A DNA stretch of 64,000 nt from Halomonas sp. ML-15 (GTDB lineage: Bacteria > Pseudomonadota > Gammaproteobacteria > Pseudomonadales > Halomonadaceae). Every line of letters starts with the position of its first letter. Within the stretch, counting starts at the first letter, position 1. A model generated the notes under the pieces. It was not told the DNA's origin, made no database searches, and worked only from the letters and a program-made list of their open reading frames with translations. This document shows positions 1-9,074 of this stretch, in pieces. The stretch is taken from contig NZ_JACXZT010000018.1 in the NCBI RefSeq assembly GCF_014779595.1, positions 91,723 through 155,722 on the forward strand. The letters are read 5' to 3'. Both the position numbers and the translations under genes were made by a program.

Positions 1-540
1 GGTGCCGGCAAGTCGACGCTGCTGGCGCTGATGCACGAAGAGTGGCGCGAGCGGGAGGTGGCGCTGATGCCTCAGGCGTTGGGGCTGGTGGACACCCTGT
101 CGGTGTTCCATAACGTCTATATGGGGCGCCTGGATCGCCACCCCTGGTGGCGCAACCTGCTTACCCTGGTGCGGCCGCGACCCAGCGACGTCGCCGAAGT
201 CGACGCCCTGCTCGAGCGCCTCGGCATCGCCGACAAGCGCTGGACGCCCTGCGGCGAGCTCTCCGGCGGCCAGCGCCAGCGGGTGGCCTCGGCGCGGGTG
301 CTCTATCAGGGCGGCGAGGTGCTGCTCGCCGACGAGCCGGTTTCGGCCCTCGACGGCCCCCAGGCCGCCAGCGTGATGCAGGCCCTGGCCGACGGCTATC
401 CAACGGCGGTGGTGGCGATGCACGACCTCGACCTGGCGCTGCGCTACTGCACCCGGGTAGTCGGCATTCAGGCCGGCGAGATCGCCATCGACCAGCCCAG
501 CCAGCGCTTGAGCGTCCACGACCTCCAGCCCCTCTACTGA
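1..540 (+). CDS. Phosphonate-type ABC transporter ATP-binding protein (5' end cut off)
   Basis: The reading frame is open from base 1 and begins inside the Walker A motif (GAGKST), so the N-terminus lies upstream of the window. Visible ATPase elements are a Q-loop region (LMPQALGLVDTLSVFHNVY), the ABC signature [10 protein letters not shown], a Walker B ending LLADEP, and the switch histidine in AMHDLDLAL. The spacing and the HNVYMGRL segment resemble PhnC-type ATPases. It should energise the double permease encoded 10 bases downstream. The binding protein is not in the window and probably lies upstream. The substrate class (phosphonate, phosphite or other oxyanion) is inferred from family resemblance only. 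Confidence 0.85.
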   Translation, partial: GAGKSTLLALMHEEWREREVALMPQALGLVDTLSVFHNVYMGRLDRHPWWRNLLTLVRPRPSDVAEVDALLERLGIADKRWTPCGELSGGQRQRVASARVLYQGGEVLLADEPVSALDGPQAASVMQALADGYPTAVVAMHDLDLALRYCTRVVGIQAGEIAIDQPSQRLSVHDLQPLY

Positions 541-550
541 CCGCCGCGCC

Positions 551-2032
551 ATGACGATGCCGCTCTCCGCCACCGTTCGCGTGACCCTTGGCCTGATCGC
601 CGTGGCCCTGGCCTGCCTGGCGTTCGGCGACTTCGAGATCAGCACCCACGACCCTTGGCAGGCCCTCGGGCGGCTGTTCCTGGGGCTGATTCAGCCCGAC
701 TTCTCCAGCGTCGACTTCCTCGGCGAAGCGATCCTGCGCACCGTCGCCTTCGCCTTTGTCGGGGTGGGACTCGGCGCGGCGGCAGGCATGCTGCTGGCGC
801 TGCTCTTTCAGCACCTCTGGGTGCGCACCCTGTGCGCCTTCATTCGCGCCATTCACGAGCTGTTCTGGGCGCTGATCTTCCTGCAGAGCTTCGGCCTGCA
901 CCCGATCACCGGGGTACTGGCCATCGCCATCCCCTATGCCGGCACCTTCGCCAAGGTCTACGCCGAGATCCTCGACGAGACCGACCCGGAGCCGGCGCGC
1001 ACTCTGCCACGCCGCGCCGGGCGCCTCTCGGTGCTGCTCTATGCGCGCATCAGCCAGGCCTGGCCGCACCTGGTCAGCTACACCGCCTATCGCCTCGAGT
1101 GCGGCCTGCGCTCCAGCGCGGTGATCGGCTTCGTCGGCATGCCCACCCTCGGCTTCCACCTCGCTGGCGCCTTCGCTCAGGGCCACTACGCCACCGTCGG
1201 CGCACTGCTGATCCTGTTCTACGTGCTGATCGGTACCCTGCGGCTGTGGGTCCGCCCCCGGCTGCTGCCGTTCTACCTGATTGCCGCGCCCTTCTGCCTG
1301 GGCACCGGCCTGCCCATCGTGTGGAGCAACGTCAGTCGCTTCTTCACCCACGACATCGTGCCCGCGCCGCTGCGACGCGGCGAGGGCCTGGAGGGGCTGG
1401 TGCCGTGGTTTAACGATCTATTCGTGCAGCAGGCGCTGCCCGGCATCTGGAACACCCTGCTGCTGACCCAGATCGCGCTGGTACTCACCGGGATCCTGGC
1501 CATGGCGCTGTTCCCGCTGATCTCCCGCCACTTCACCGGGCGCCTGGGCGGCACCGCCGGCCACGTGCTGCTGGTGGTGATGCGCTCGACGCCGGAGTAC
1601 CTGCTGGCCTTTATTCTGCTGCAGCTGTGGGGCCCCTCGATGCTGCCGGCGGTGGTCGCACTGGCGCTGCACAACGGCGGCATCATCGGCCATCTGATAG
1701 GCCGCCGCAGCAACGAGATCGCCCTACGCCAGGATGCTCCCCGCGGCGTCGATCGCTACGCCTACGAGGTGGCGCCACGGGTCTACGGCCCCTTCCTGGC
1801 GCTGCTCTTCTACCGCTGGGAGATCATCATGCGCGAGACGGCGATCCTCGGCATTCTCGGCATCGCCACCCTGGGCTTCTACGTCGACAGCGCCATCCAG
1901 GAGATCCGCTTCGACCGCGCCATGCTGCTGATCCTGATCACCGCCCTGCTCAATATCGGCATCGATATCCTCGCCCGGCGGCTACGCGCCTACCTGCGCC
2001 TGAGGCACGGCATCAACCGCCAGCACTGCTAG
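551..2032 (+). CDS. Fused double-permease subunit of a phosphonate-type ABC transporter
   Basis: This 493-residue inner-membrane protein has two PhnE-like permease halves in one chain. Each half carries an EAA-type loop contacting the ATPase: around residues 195-215 (VIGFVGMPTLGFHL) and around residues 430-450 (ILGILGIATLGFYV). Single PhnE proteins are about 250-290 residues, so this is a head-to-tail fusion and can form the whole channel alone. It follows the ATPase by 10 bases and should be co-transcribed with it. It ends 6 bases before the convergent ilvD stop. The specific substrate cannot be read from the sequence. A second, unfused phosphonate-type system lies at 58.2-61.7 kb. Confidence 0.85.
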   Translation: MTMPLSATVRVTLGLIAVALACLAFGDFEISTHDPWQALGRLFLGLIQPDFSSVDFLGEAILRTVAFAFVGVGLGAAAGMLLALLFQHLWVRTLCAFIRAIHELFWALIFLQSFGLHPITGVLAIAIPYAGTFAKVYAEILDETDPEPARTLPRRAGRLSVLLYARISQAWPHLVSYTAYRLECGLRSSAVIGFVGMPTLGFHLAGAFAQGHYATVGALLILFYVLIGTLRLWVRPRLLPFYLIAAPFCLGTGLPIVWSNVSRFFTHDIVPAPLRRGEGLEGLVPWFNDLFVQQALPGIWNTLLLTQIALVLTGILAMALFPLISRHFTGRLGGTAGHVLLVVMRSTPEYLLAFILLQLWGPSMLPAVVALALHNGGIIGHLIGRRSNEIALRQDAPRGVDRYAYEVAPRVYGPFLALLFYRWEIIMRETAILGILGIATLGFYVDSAIQEIRFDRAMLLILITALLNIGIDILARRLRAYLRLRHGINRQHC

Positions 2033-2038
2033 CTGCCG

Positions 2039-3724
2039 TCACTCCGGCAGGTCGGTCACCGCACCTTGGGAGGCCGAACTTACCGTCTTGGCGTATTTGG
2101 CCAGCACGCCGCGGGTGTAGCGCGGCGCCGGCTGCTGCCAGGCGCTGCGGCGGCGCGCCAGCTCCTCGTCGGAGAGGTCGACCTCGATGATGTCTGCCTC
2201 GGCATCGATGGTGATGGTGTCACCGTCCTCGACCAGCGCCAACGGGCCGCCCTCGAAGGCTTCCGGGGAGACGTGTCCGACCACGAAACCGTGGCTGCCG
2301 CCGGAGAAACGGCCGTCGGTGATCAGCGCCACCTGGCTGCCCAGACCGCGGCCCATGATCGCCGAGGTTGGGGTCAGCATTTCACGCATGCCAGGGCCGC
2401 CCCTGGGGCCCTCGTAGCGAATTACCACCACATCCCCGGCCACCACGCTGCCGTCGTTGATGCGCGCCTGGGCCTCCTCCTCGGAGCCGAACACCCGCGC
2501 GCTACCGGAGAAGCGCGTGCCCTCCTTGCCGGTAATCTTGGCCACCGCGCCCTGGGGCGCCAGGTTGCCATAGAGGATGCGCAGGTGACTCTCGGCCTTG
2601 AGCGGCGCCTCGAGGGGCGCGATGATCTTCTGATCCACTGGATAGGGCGCCACCTCAGCGAGGTTCTCGGCCAGCGTCTTGCCGGTCACCGTCAGGCAAT
2701 CGCCGTGCAGCATGCCAGCATCGAGCAGCACCTTCATCAGCGGCTGGATACCGCCGATGGCCACCAGCTCGCTCATCATGTAGTGGCCGCTGGGGCGCAG
2801 GTCGGCCAGCACCGGCACGCGCTTACCGATCTCGGTGAAGTCCTCAAGCGATAGATCGACGTTCATGGTGTTGGCCATGGCGATCAGATGCAGTACCGCG
2901 TTGGTGGAGCCGCCCAGGGCTATCACCACGGTGATGGCATTCTCGAAGGCCTGACGGGTCATGATGTCGGAGGGCTTGATGTCCTGGGCCAGCAGTTCCA
3001 GCACAGCGGCGCCGGCGGCCTCGCAGTCGGCGGCCTTGGCATGGGACACGGCGTTCTGCGCCGAGCTGCCCGGCAGGCTCATGCCCAGCGCCTCGATCGC
3101 TGAGGCCATGGTATTGGCGGTGTACATGCCGCCGCAGGAGCCCGGCCCGGGAATCGCGGTCTCCTCGATCTGCTTGAGTTCGATAAGGTCCAGGTCGCCA
3201 CGCGAGTGGGCACCCATCGCCTCGAACACCGAGACGATGTCGGTGTGCCCCTCGCCGGGCATGATGGTGCCGCCATAGACGAACACGCTGGGCCGATCGA
3301 GCCGCGCCAGGCCCATCAGGCAGCCCGGCATGTTCTTGTCGCAGCCACCGATGGCCACCAGGCCATCGAAGCCTTCGCAGGCGGCCACTGTCTCGATGGA
3401 GTCGGCGATCACCTCCCGCGACACCAGCGAATACTTCATGCCCTCGGTGCCGTTGGCGATACCGTCGGAGATGGTGATGGTGTTGAAGATCACGCCCTTG
3501 CCGCCGGCCGCATCGGCGCCGTCGCTGGCGCGCCACGCCAGGTCGTCGATATGGCTATTGCAAGGGGTAAGGTTGCTCCATGTCGAGGCGATGCCGATCT
3601 GCGGCTTCATGAAGTCGCTGTCGGTGAAACCCACCGCACGTAGCATGGCACGGCTGGCCGCCTTGCCGGGGCCATCTACCACCGGGGCGGAGTGGCGGCG
3701 GGAATCCTTCGGCGTATCGCTCAT
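2039..3724 (-). CDS. ilvD: Dihydroxy-acid dehydratase
   Basis: IlvD catalyses the dehydration of 2,3-dihydroxy-3-methylbutanoate (and the methylpentanoate homologue) to the 2-keto acid, the third common step of isoleucine and valine synthesis, in the cytoplasm. The 561-residue length fits the shorter IlvD class. Iron-sulphur cluster cysteines are visible in [10 protein letters not shown] (Cys55), [11 protein letters not shown] and [14 protein letters not shown]; the DKN lysine is the usual carbamylated metal ligand. The start at 3724 (MSDTPKDS) is chosen because AAGGAG lies 6-8 bases upstream; an in-frame ATG at 3778 has no comparable site. It appears to be a single gene with its own promoter in the gap before tenA. 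Confidence 0.97.
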   Translation of the reverse strand: MSDTPKDSRRHSAPVVDGPGKAASRAMLRAVGFTDSDFMKPQIGIASTWSNLTPCNSHIDDLAWRASDGADAAGGKGVIFNTITISDGIANGTEGMKYSLVSREVIADSIETVAACEGFDGLVAIGGCDKNMPGCLMGLARLDRPSVFVYGGTIMPGEGHTDIVSVFEAMGAHSRGDLDLIELKQIEETAIPGPGSCGGMYTANTMASAIEALGMSLPGSSAQNAVSHAKAADCEAAGAAVLELLAQDIKPSDIMTRQAFENAITVVIALGGSTNAVLHLIAMANTMNVDLSLEDFTEIGKRVPVLADLRPSGHYMMSELVAIGGIQPLMKVLLDAGMLHGDCLTVTGKTLAENLAEVAPYPVDQKIIAPLEAPLKAESHLRILYGNLAPQGAVAKITGKEGTRFSGSARVFGSEEEAQARINDGSVVAGDVVVIRYEGPRGGPGMREMLTPTSAIMGRGLGSQVALITDGRFSGGSHGFVVGHVSPEAFEGGPLALVEDGDTITIDAEADIIEVDLSDEELARRRSAWQQPAPRYTRGVLAKYAKTVSSASQGAVTDLPE

Positions 3725-3836
3725 GGGGCTCTCCTTAATCATTCGGCTAGTCGTTCGGCTTATCACTAAGCGCTTCATTTTGGTCGGAACAATCCCTAGA
3801 GAGTGGCCGTCTTGAGGTGATCTGGCAACCGCACCG

Positions 3837-4535
3837 TTAGCGGGTCGTCACGCGCGCCCAGACCGCGTCGTGGAAGGCGCGCTCCTTGGCCACCGTGTCG
3901 CGGAAGCGCTCGGCCATGGACGCGAAGGCATCGTCACCCAGAGTCAGCGCCTCTTCGTCCAGCCGCCGGCACAGCCAGGCGACAAATTCTTGAAAGGCCG
4001 GGCTGTCGTGTAGATCGATCCACTCGGCGTAGAGCGGGTGCAGACCCTCGGCGCGGGTGATGCGCGTCGCCCAGCCGAGATAGAGCCATTCGGTCACCAC
4101 CAGTACCGCCAGCATCTCGGCATAGCCGCCGTGCATGCCGGTGTCGACGAGCAGCTGCTGGAAGGCGCGCGTCTCGGGCAGGTAGTCGGCGGCCTGGTCG
4201 GCGACGCCGAAGGTCTCGAAGGTGCGCTGGAAGGTGCTGTTCTCATCGCTGGTCAGCATACCCATGAACTGCCCCAGCACCACCCGGTCATGCATGCTCG
4301 GGGCATGGCCGATGGCGTGGCCGATCAGCGCCGTAAAAGGGTCGACGAATCCGTAGTCCTGCACCATGTAGGCGGCAAAGTCCGGCTCCGCCAGGCGCGC
4401 CTCGGCCAGGGCATCGAACAACGGATGGGCGACGGTGGCCGACCAGTCGGGCTCGCTGATCTCGCGCAGCCAGTTGCTGACCCGCGGCGCGCTCTGTGCG
4501 GCGGCCCAGTCGCGGTAGTCAGAAAGCATACTCAT
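3837..4535 (-). CDS. tenA: TenA-family aminopyrimidine hydrolase (thiamine salvage)
   Basis: TenA proteins hydrolyse aminopyrimidines, or thiamine itself, to the hydroxymethylpyrimidine used for thiamine salvage. The 232-residue all-helical protein has TenA landmarks such as the N-terminal [12 protein letters not shown] and the acidic MVQDYGFVD. The usual 'PC-W' segment with the catalytic cysteine of TenA_C enzymes reads [10 protein letters not shown] here, so it more likely belongs to the cysteine-less TenA_E class. The ATG at 4535 overlaps the stop of the upstream symporter (ATGA) and has AAGGAG before it. It is therefore the second gene of a TPP-riboswitch operon, which agrees with a thiamine role. 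Confidence 0.9.
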   Translation of the reverse strand: MSMLSDYRDWAAAQSAPRVSNWLREISEPDWSATVAHPLFDALAEARLAEPDFAAYMVQDYGFVDPFTALIGHAIGHAPSMHDRVVLGQFMGMLTSDENSTFQRTFETFGVADQAADYLPETRAFQQLLVDTGMHGGYAEMLAVLVVTEWLYLGWATRITRAEGLHPLYAEWIDLHDSPAFQEFVAWLCRRLDEEALTLGDDAFASMAERFRDTVAKERAFHDAVWARVTTR

Positions 4536-5932
4536 GAAGAGCTCCTTGGCATAGCGGCAGAGTGAGAGGGGCGCCACCAGGCGATCAACAGACTGACCAG
4601 GGTAGAGGCCAGCAGCGCGCCGAGGAAGGGCGCCAGGGTGGGAATGCTGTCGGGGAAGCTCGCCGCCAGCAGGCCAGCGCTGAGGCTGCCGGAAGCGATC
4701 CATCCGGGTACCACGGCGCCGAGCATGCCGGCAATCCCCCCGGCCACCGCGGCCAGCGGGCTCATGCGACGCCACAGCCCCAGCAGCACCGGCACCACGA
4801 TGGCGGCACACAGCAGGTCGGCAATCAGAAACAGCCGCAGCACCGAGTAGCCCTGCAGGGCCACCACCACCACCGGCACCATCAGCGCCACGGTGGCCAG
4901 CCGTGCGCCGCCGATGGACAGGCCGGGCTTGTCGGCATCCGCCACCACCAAGGAAGCGATGCCGTTCTGCAGGGTATCGACGCTCGACGCCACCAGGGTG
5001 ACCGCCAGCACCAGCGCAGGAAGCGCCAGCCAGGCCGGCGCCTCCGCCAGCAGCGCGAAGAACGGGATCGGCGGCTCGCCGAGGGCGATACCGCTCATCG
5101 CTGCCAGCATGCCCAGCCCGCCGATCAGCATCACCACCACCACGCAGATGCCGGCGCCCAGCCAGGCCCCCTGCCCCAGGGCCCTATCGTCGCGGGCCGA
5201 CCACACCCGCTGCCAGTAGCCCTGGTGGAAGAGGTTGGCCGCGGTGACCGCAATCACCAGCGTCAGCGCCACCGACAGCGAGTTACCCAGCGGCGCGCTG
5301 GGCAGCGTCGCGCCGGCCGGCATCTCTGGCAGCCGCCACAGGGCCACGCCGCCCACCAGTAGCAGCAGCACCAGCAGCAGCCAGGCCTGCCAGCGGTCGG
5401 TGGCGAGGCTGGCGCGCAGTCCGCCCAACGCGGTGTAGAGCAGCGTCACCAGCGCCACACCGATCACCACCAGCGCTGGAGGCACATCCGAGAGCAACGC
5501 GGCAATCGCACCGATGGCGGTCAGCTCGGCGGCCAGGAAGCAGGCCATATAGGCCACCGACACCAGCGAGACCCAGCGCCGTACGCCGACCCCATAGCAC
5601 GCCTCGGCGAACTCGCCGATGCTGCGCCCGCGGGGCAGACGACGACGGATCGCCGGACCGTACAGCCCCAGCACGATAAACGGCAGCGACGAGCCAATGG
5701 CGTAGCCGGCCAGCGCCAGCGGCCCCACGAAGGCGCCGATCTCCGGCGGCGCGAACAGGATCCAGGCGCCCATGCTCGAGGCCAGGAACGACAGTCCCAG
5801 CGTCTGGGCGCCCTGGGAGTTGCGGGCGGTGACGTAGTCGTCGAGGGGCCCATTGGCGCGACGCGCGCGCAGGCCGAGATAAGCAAAATAGAGCAGCGCC
5901 GCGCCGAGCACGGCAGACGTGAGATAGGGCAT
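4532..5932 (-). CDS. SSS-family sodium/solute symporter, probable thiamine-precursor transporter
   Basis: This 466-residue polytopic membrane protein of the sodium:solute symporter family starts at MPYLTSAVLGA. Family features include the N-terminal conserved region (LDDYVTARNSQG, then LGLSFLASSMGAW) and about 13 hydrophobic segments. A TPP riboswitch immediately precedes it and tenA overlaps its 3' end. The likely cargo is therefore a thiamine pyrimidine precursor or related breakdown product. Comparative-genomics work on thiamine regulons proposed an SSS transporter called ThiV in this setting, and this gene may be an orthologue. The GGAGGAAG ribosome site lies at the riboswitch 3' end, so TPP probably controls translation initiation. 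Transport specificity is inferred, not shown. Confidence 0.85.
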   Translation of the reverse strand: MPYLTSAVLGAALLYFAYLGLRARRANGPLDDYVTARNSQGAQTLGLSFLASSMGAWILFAPPEIGAFVGPLALAGYAIGSSLPFIVLGLYGPAIRRRLPRGRSIGEFAEACYGVGVRRWVSLVSVAYMACFLAAELTAIGAIAALLSDVPPALVVIGVALVTLLYTALGGLRASLATDRWQAWLLLVLLLLVGGVALWRLPEMPAGATLPSAPLGNSLSVALTLVIAVTAANLFHQGYWQRVWSARDDRALGQGAWLGAGICVVVVMLIGGLGMLAAMSGIALGEPPIPFFALLAEAPAWLALPALVLAVTLVASSVDTLQNGIASLVVADADKPGLSIGGARLATVALMVPVVVVALQGYSVLRLFLIADLLCAAIVVPVLLGLWRRMSPLAAVAGGIAGMLGAVVPGWIASGSLSAGLLAASFPDSIPTLAPFLGALLASTLVSLLIAWWRPSHSAAMPRSSS

Positions 5933-5942
5933 GTCGCGCTTC

Positions 5943-6024
5943 CTCCGCCGGTATGAACCGGATCAGGTTCCAGGGTCGGCGCATGGCCCTCTCAGCCCCC
6001 GCAAATGCGGCGGGACTCCCCTGG
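5943..6024 (-). promoter_or_regulatory. TPP riboswitch (THI element)
   Basis: Read on the minus strand, the segment contains the two diagnostic cores of the THI box: GGGCTGAGAG and, about 25 bases later, ACCTGATCCGGTTCATACC. It ends in GGCGGAGGAAGCG, which contains the ribosome-binding site of the symporter gene starting at 5932. No terminator with a T-run is visible between aptamer and start codon, so control is probably by hiding the ribosome-binding site when TPP is bound. Confidence 0.95.
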
Positions 6025-6221
6025 CGACAGTGAATCGTGGATGGTGAACCCGGCCTAGACCGGGGCGATTATCATCGGACGCTCCTCCCAATAAGTCAAA
6101 GTCATCGCATGCGGCTCAAGTCGACGATCTTCTCAGCCGATACTAATGTGATGGACGACTGATGCTGCCGCACCTGCTGGTGCGATGCCGACAACAAGAC
6201 TCACCGCCACGAGACTGCACC

Positions 6222-6923
6222 ATGCCTTTTCAGGAAGCCCAGGAACACGCCGCAGGCCGCTTGCACACGCTATTTGCCGAGCCCTACAGCGCCTTCGAGA
6301 ATGACGCCATGGAGCGACAGCTGCATCTGGTTGTTGCACTGAAATTGCTGTTCGAAGCACCGCTGCGTGCCGGACGCCTGAAGCTGCGGGTGATCCATGG
6401 CTGGGAGAACGGCAGTGCTGAGCCGGCAGATCTAGCCCACAGTGAATACCGGATCGCCGCGCTGGCAGACGCGCAGGCGGTAGCTGAGCGCTACCACCAG
6501 GCCGTGGTGGAGGGCAGCGCATTTCCTTGCGATGCCGACTCGCTACTGGCCGAACCGCTCGCCGACGCGATCGCCAACGCCGAGGCCCAGGGGGAACCTG
6601 TCGATGACGAGACACGCGACAACCCCGCCCACTGGCCAGCATTCGAGCGGGGGCTGTCGCTATATACCTTCTTCAAGGTCTACCACCGGCTGACCTACGG
6701 TGAAGACGATAGCTACCGCGTCAGCCGCTGCGATACATCGGAGGGTATCCGCGAGATTCACGAGTTCCATCTCGAGGAGGGCGAGTTTGCCATCGTCACC
6801 CCATCTGCCGACGCCACCGGCGGCGACACTCTGCTGATCCTCCACGAGAGCCAGCTTGCGACCGTACTGGCACTGATGGAGGAGTGCCTGATGGCGGCGC
6901 GCAAGTGGGGACTGGTCGGCTAG
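6222..6923 (+). CDS. Hypothetical acidic protein, no recognised family
   Basis: This is a 233-residue, soluble-looking, acidic protein with no signal peptide or membrane segment. I do not recognise it. The N-terminal half has a helical look (FENDAMERQLHLVVALKLLF) and the C-terminal part ends in LATVLALMEECLMAARKWG. The ATG at 6222 is chosen because the encoded sequence becomes regular there; an in-frame ATG at 6162 would add 20 residues, and neither has a strong ribosome site. Its stop overlaps the stop of the convergent selO gene. Codon use and GC match the neighbours, so it looks like a genuine resident gene. Confidence 0.7.
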   Translation: MPFQEAQEHAAGRLHTLFAEPYSAFENDAMERQLHLVVALKLLFEAPLRAGRLKLRVIHGWENGSAEPADLAHSEYRIAALADAQAVAERYHQAVVEGSAFPCDADSLLAEPLADAIANAEAQGEPVDDETRDNPAHWPAFERGLSLYTFFKVYHRLTYGEDDSYRVSRCDTSEGIREIHEFHLEEGEFAIVTPSADATGGDTLLILHESQLATVLALMEECLMAARKWGLVG

Positions 6924-8413
6924 GTGCCGCAGAAAGTGCGAAAGACCTGCGCGGTAGGCGGCGCCGGCTGGGCGTAGTCGGCATGCTCGGCGCGCTCCTC
7001 GAAGGGCCTCGCCAGCACCTGCATCAGCCGCTCGAAAGGCGCGAAGTCCTCCTCATCGATGGCCGCGGCGAGTGCCGCTTCGACGCGATGATTGCGTGGG
7101 ATATAGGCCGGATTGACCGCCCGCATCTGCTGCGCGATCTCGCCGACCGCGACGCCCTCCCGCGCCAGCCGCTGGCGCCACTCGGCCACCCAGGCCTGGA
7201 TCGGCTCGGCGCGCTCGAACAGCGCCACCAATTCACTCTCATGCCCCTCGCCCTCTGCAGCGTCGCAAAGCCGTCGGAAGGTCAGGGTGAAATCGGCGCG
7301 CCCGGTATGCATCGCCTCGAGCAGCGACTCAATGAGCCCCCGGTCTGCCGAGTCACTGCCGGCCGCCGCCTCACTTAGCCCCAGCTTGGCGCGCATCACC
7401 GCAAGCCACTCCGCCTCATACACCGCCGCGTAGGTCTTGAGCACCTCGGTCGCCCTGTCGATACCCCGCTGCTGGTCGTCGTCGATCAGCGGCAGCAGGG
7501 TCTCGGCGAATCGTGCCAGATTCCACTGCGCGATCCACGGCTGGTTGGTATAGGCGTAGCGGCCGCCCTCATCGATGGAGCTGAACACCGTGGCCGGATC
7601 ATAGCGCTCCATAAAGGCGCAGGGGCCGTAGTCGATGGTTTCGCCGGCGATCGAGGCGTTATCGGTGTTCATCACGCCGTGAATGAAGCCCAGCCCCATC
7701 CACCTGGCCACCAGCACCGCCTGGCGTGCCTGCACCGCCTCGAACAGCGCCAGATAGCGCTCCCCCGGCGACGCGATATCGGCCAGGGCCGGATAGTGAC
7801 GCTCGATGGCGTGATCGGCGAGCCGCTTGACTGCCTCGCTGTCGCCTTGCGCTGCGAAAAACTGGAAGGTGCCGATGCGCAGATGGCTCGAAGCCACACG
7901 AGTCAGCACCGCCCCGGGGACCGGCACGCCGCGGATCACCCGCTCGCCGGTGGTGACCGCCGCCAGTGCGCGGGTGGTAGGCACGCCCAATACCTGCATC
8001 GCCTCGCTGATCAGATACTCGCGCAGCACCGGCCCCAGCGGCGCACGACCGTCGCCGCCGCGGGAGAACGGCGTGCAGCCGGCACCCTTGAGCTGAATAT
8101 CACGCAGTCTGCCCTCGCCATCGGTGACCTCTCCGAGCAAGACCGCCCGGCCGTCGCCCAGACGCGGGTTGAAGTGGCCGAACTGATGGCCAGCGTAGGC
8201 CTGAGCCAGTGGTGCGGCTCCCTCAGGCACCCGGTTACCAGAGAACCAGTCGGTGGCCAGCGTCGCGTCGAAGGCGATCAGGTCGAAGCCGAGTTCTTCG
8301 GCCAGCGGCCGATTGAAGGCCACCAGCCTCGGCGACTTGACCGGGACCGGATCGAAACGGGTATGGAAACGCTCGGGGAAGTGCGCATAGCGCAGGGTGA
8401 ACTCGGGAAACAT
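6920..8413 (-). CDS. selO: Protein adenylyltransferase SelO (YdiU/UPF0061)
   Basis: SelO is a pseudokinase-fold enzyme that transfers AMP to protein hydroxyl groups and has been linked to redox-stress control. The 497-residue length fits bacterial SelO. Typical stretches are AQAYAGHQFGHFNPRLGDGR near residue 85, the GDGRAPLGPVLREYLISEAM region, and GVMNTDNASIAGETIDYGPC with the metal-binding Asn/Asp pair. The C-terminus reads FRTFCGT, keeping the redox-active cysteine near the end (selenocysteine in animal homologues). The start at 8413 (MFPEFTLRY) has GGAG upstream; an ATG at 8452 would add 13 unconserved residues. Confidence 0.95.
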   Translation of the reverse strand: MFPEFTLRYAHFPERFHTRFDPVPVKSPRLVAFNRPLAEELGFDLIAFDATLATDWFSGNRVPEGAAPLAQAYAGHQFGHFNPRLGDGRAVLLGEVTDGEGRLRDIQLKGAGCTPFSRGGDGRAPLGPVLREYLISEAMQVLGVPTTRALAAVTTGERVIRGVPVPGAVLTRVASSHLRIGTFQFFAAQGDSEAVKRLADHAIERHYPALADIASPGERYLALFEAVQARQAVLVARWMGLGFIHGVMNTDNASIAGETIDYGPCAFMERYDPATVFSSIDEGGRYAYTNQPWIAQWNLARFAETLLPLIDDDQQRGIDRATEVLKTYAAVYEAEWLAVMRAKLGLSEAAAGSDSADRGLIESLLEAMHTGRADFTLTFRRLCDAAEGEGHESELVALFERAEPIQAWVAEWRQRLAREGVAVGEIAQQMRAVNPAYIPRNHRVEAALAAAIDEEDFAPFERLMQVLARPFEERAEHADYAQPAPPTAQVFRTFCGT

Positions 8414-9074
8414 GGCGACTCCGCTCGGCGGCTGCGCCTGCAGCCGGTACATGATTACCCGAGTATAACGCTCAGGATTGGCGCTTTCGACCTGTCACGA
8501 CCAGCGCCCACCGCAGCGGCCCGCCGTTGGCTGCGCAGCATTTCAGGCTCATTCGGCGTTTCGAAGGAGCTGGCGACATTTCTCCTCCCATTGGTCACCC
8601 AATTGGAGCCAATTGGACTTTTGCACGCCAGGTGGTTAGGGTAGGCGTCCCTCGGATCAGCCAACAATTCGTATAAAACAGATCCTTGACAGGCTACGGC
8701 CACCGCGCCAATGCCTCCTGGTCTTGCATAAACGCAAACTGGATCACCGGTCCTCTCGACTGCACGTCGTCGACGCCATCGATAGAGAAGTCATCCATGT
8801 CGCGCCATTACGCTGATGAAGGGCGGTGCATGCCGCACCGCCCGCCGCCTGATCGCCCCGCCCTGGGGTGACGCCTTTCCACGGCGTTGCACTGCCGTGT
8901 CCGATCGATAGCGCTCGACGCTGCTCCACTACTGGTGCCAGCACGCCTGTGCCTGGGCGTTTGGCTGCCTAGCGCCACTATCGGCACTGCCCCCCACCGC
9001 TTCCACCGCATTCGGCATGTCGACTCGCTCGACCTGCTCAGAATGCCTCCGTTTCACTTATCGAGGGACTGCTC
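8414..9074. other. Long intergenic region between selO and the SSS symporter
   Basis: No convincing gene is seen. On the minus strand a TATACT box near 8470 could be the -10 element for selO, with a poor -35 match. Three ATTGG-centred repeats (two are CCAATTGG palindromes) lie around 8586-8618 at roughly one-helical-turn spacing and could be a binding site. A strong hairpin lies at 8821-8843. Short open frames on both strands lack ribosome sites and recognisable content. Confidence 0.5.
8821..8843. terminator. GC-rich hairpin without T-run
   Basis: A perfect 9-base stem, GGGCGGTGC and GCACCGCCC, encloses the loop ATGCC. No T-run follows on either strand, so terminator function is uncertain. 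It could also be a structural element in the leader of the downstream symporter gene. Confidence 0.35.

Noticed and set aside
161..1351. A 396-codon minus-strand frame opposite the ABC transporter genes
   Set aside because: Antisense shadow without domains or ribosome site.
8455..8703. An 82-codon minus-strand frame before selO, considered as a transposase remnant
   Set aside because: No transposase motif, no ribosome site and no terminal repeats could be found.
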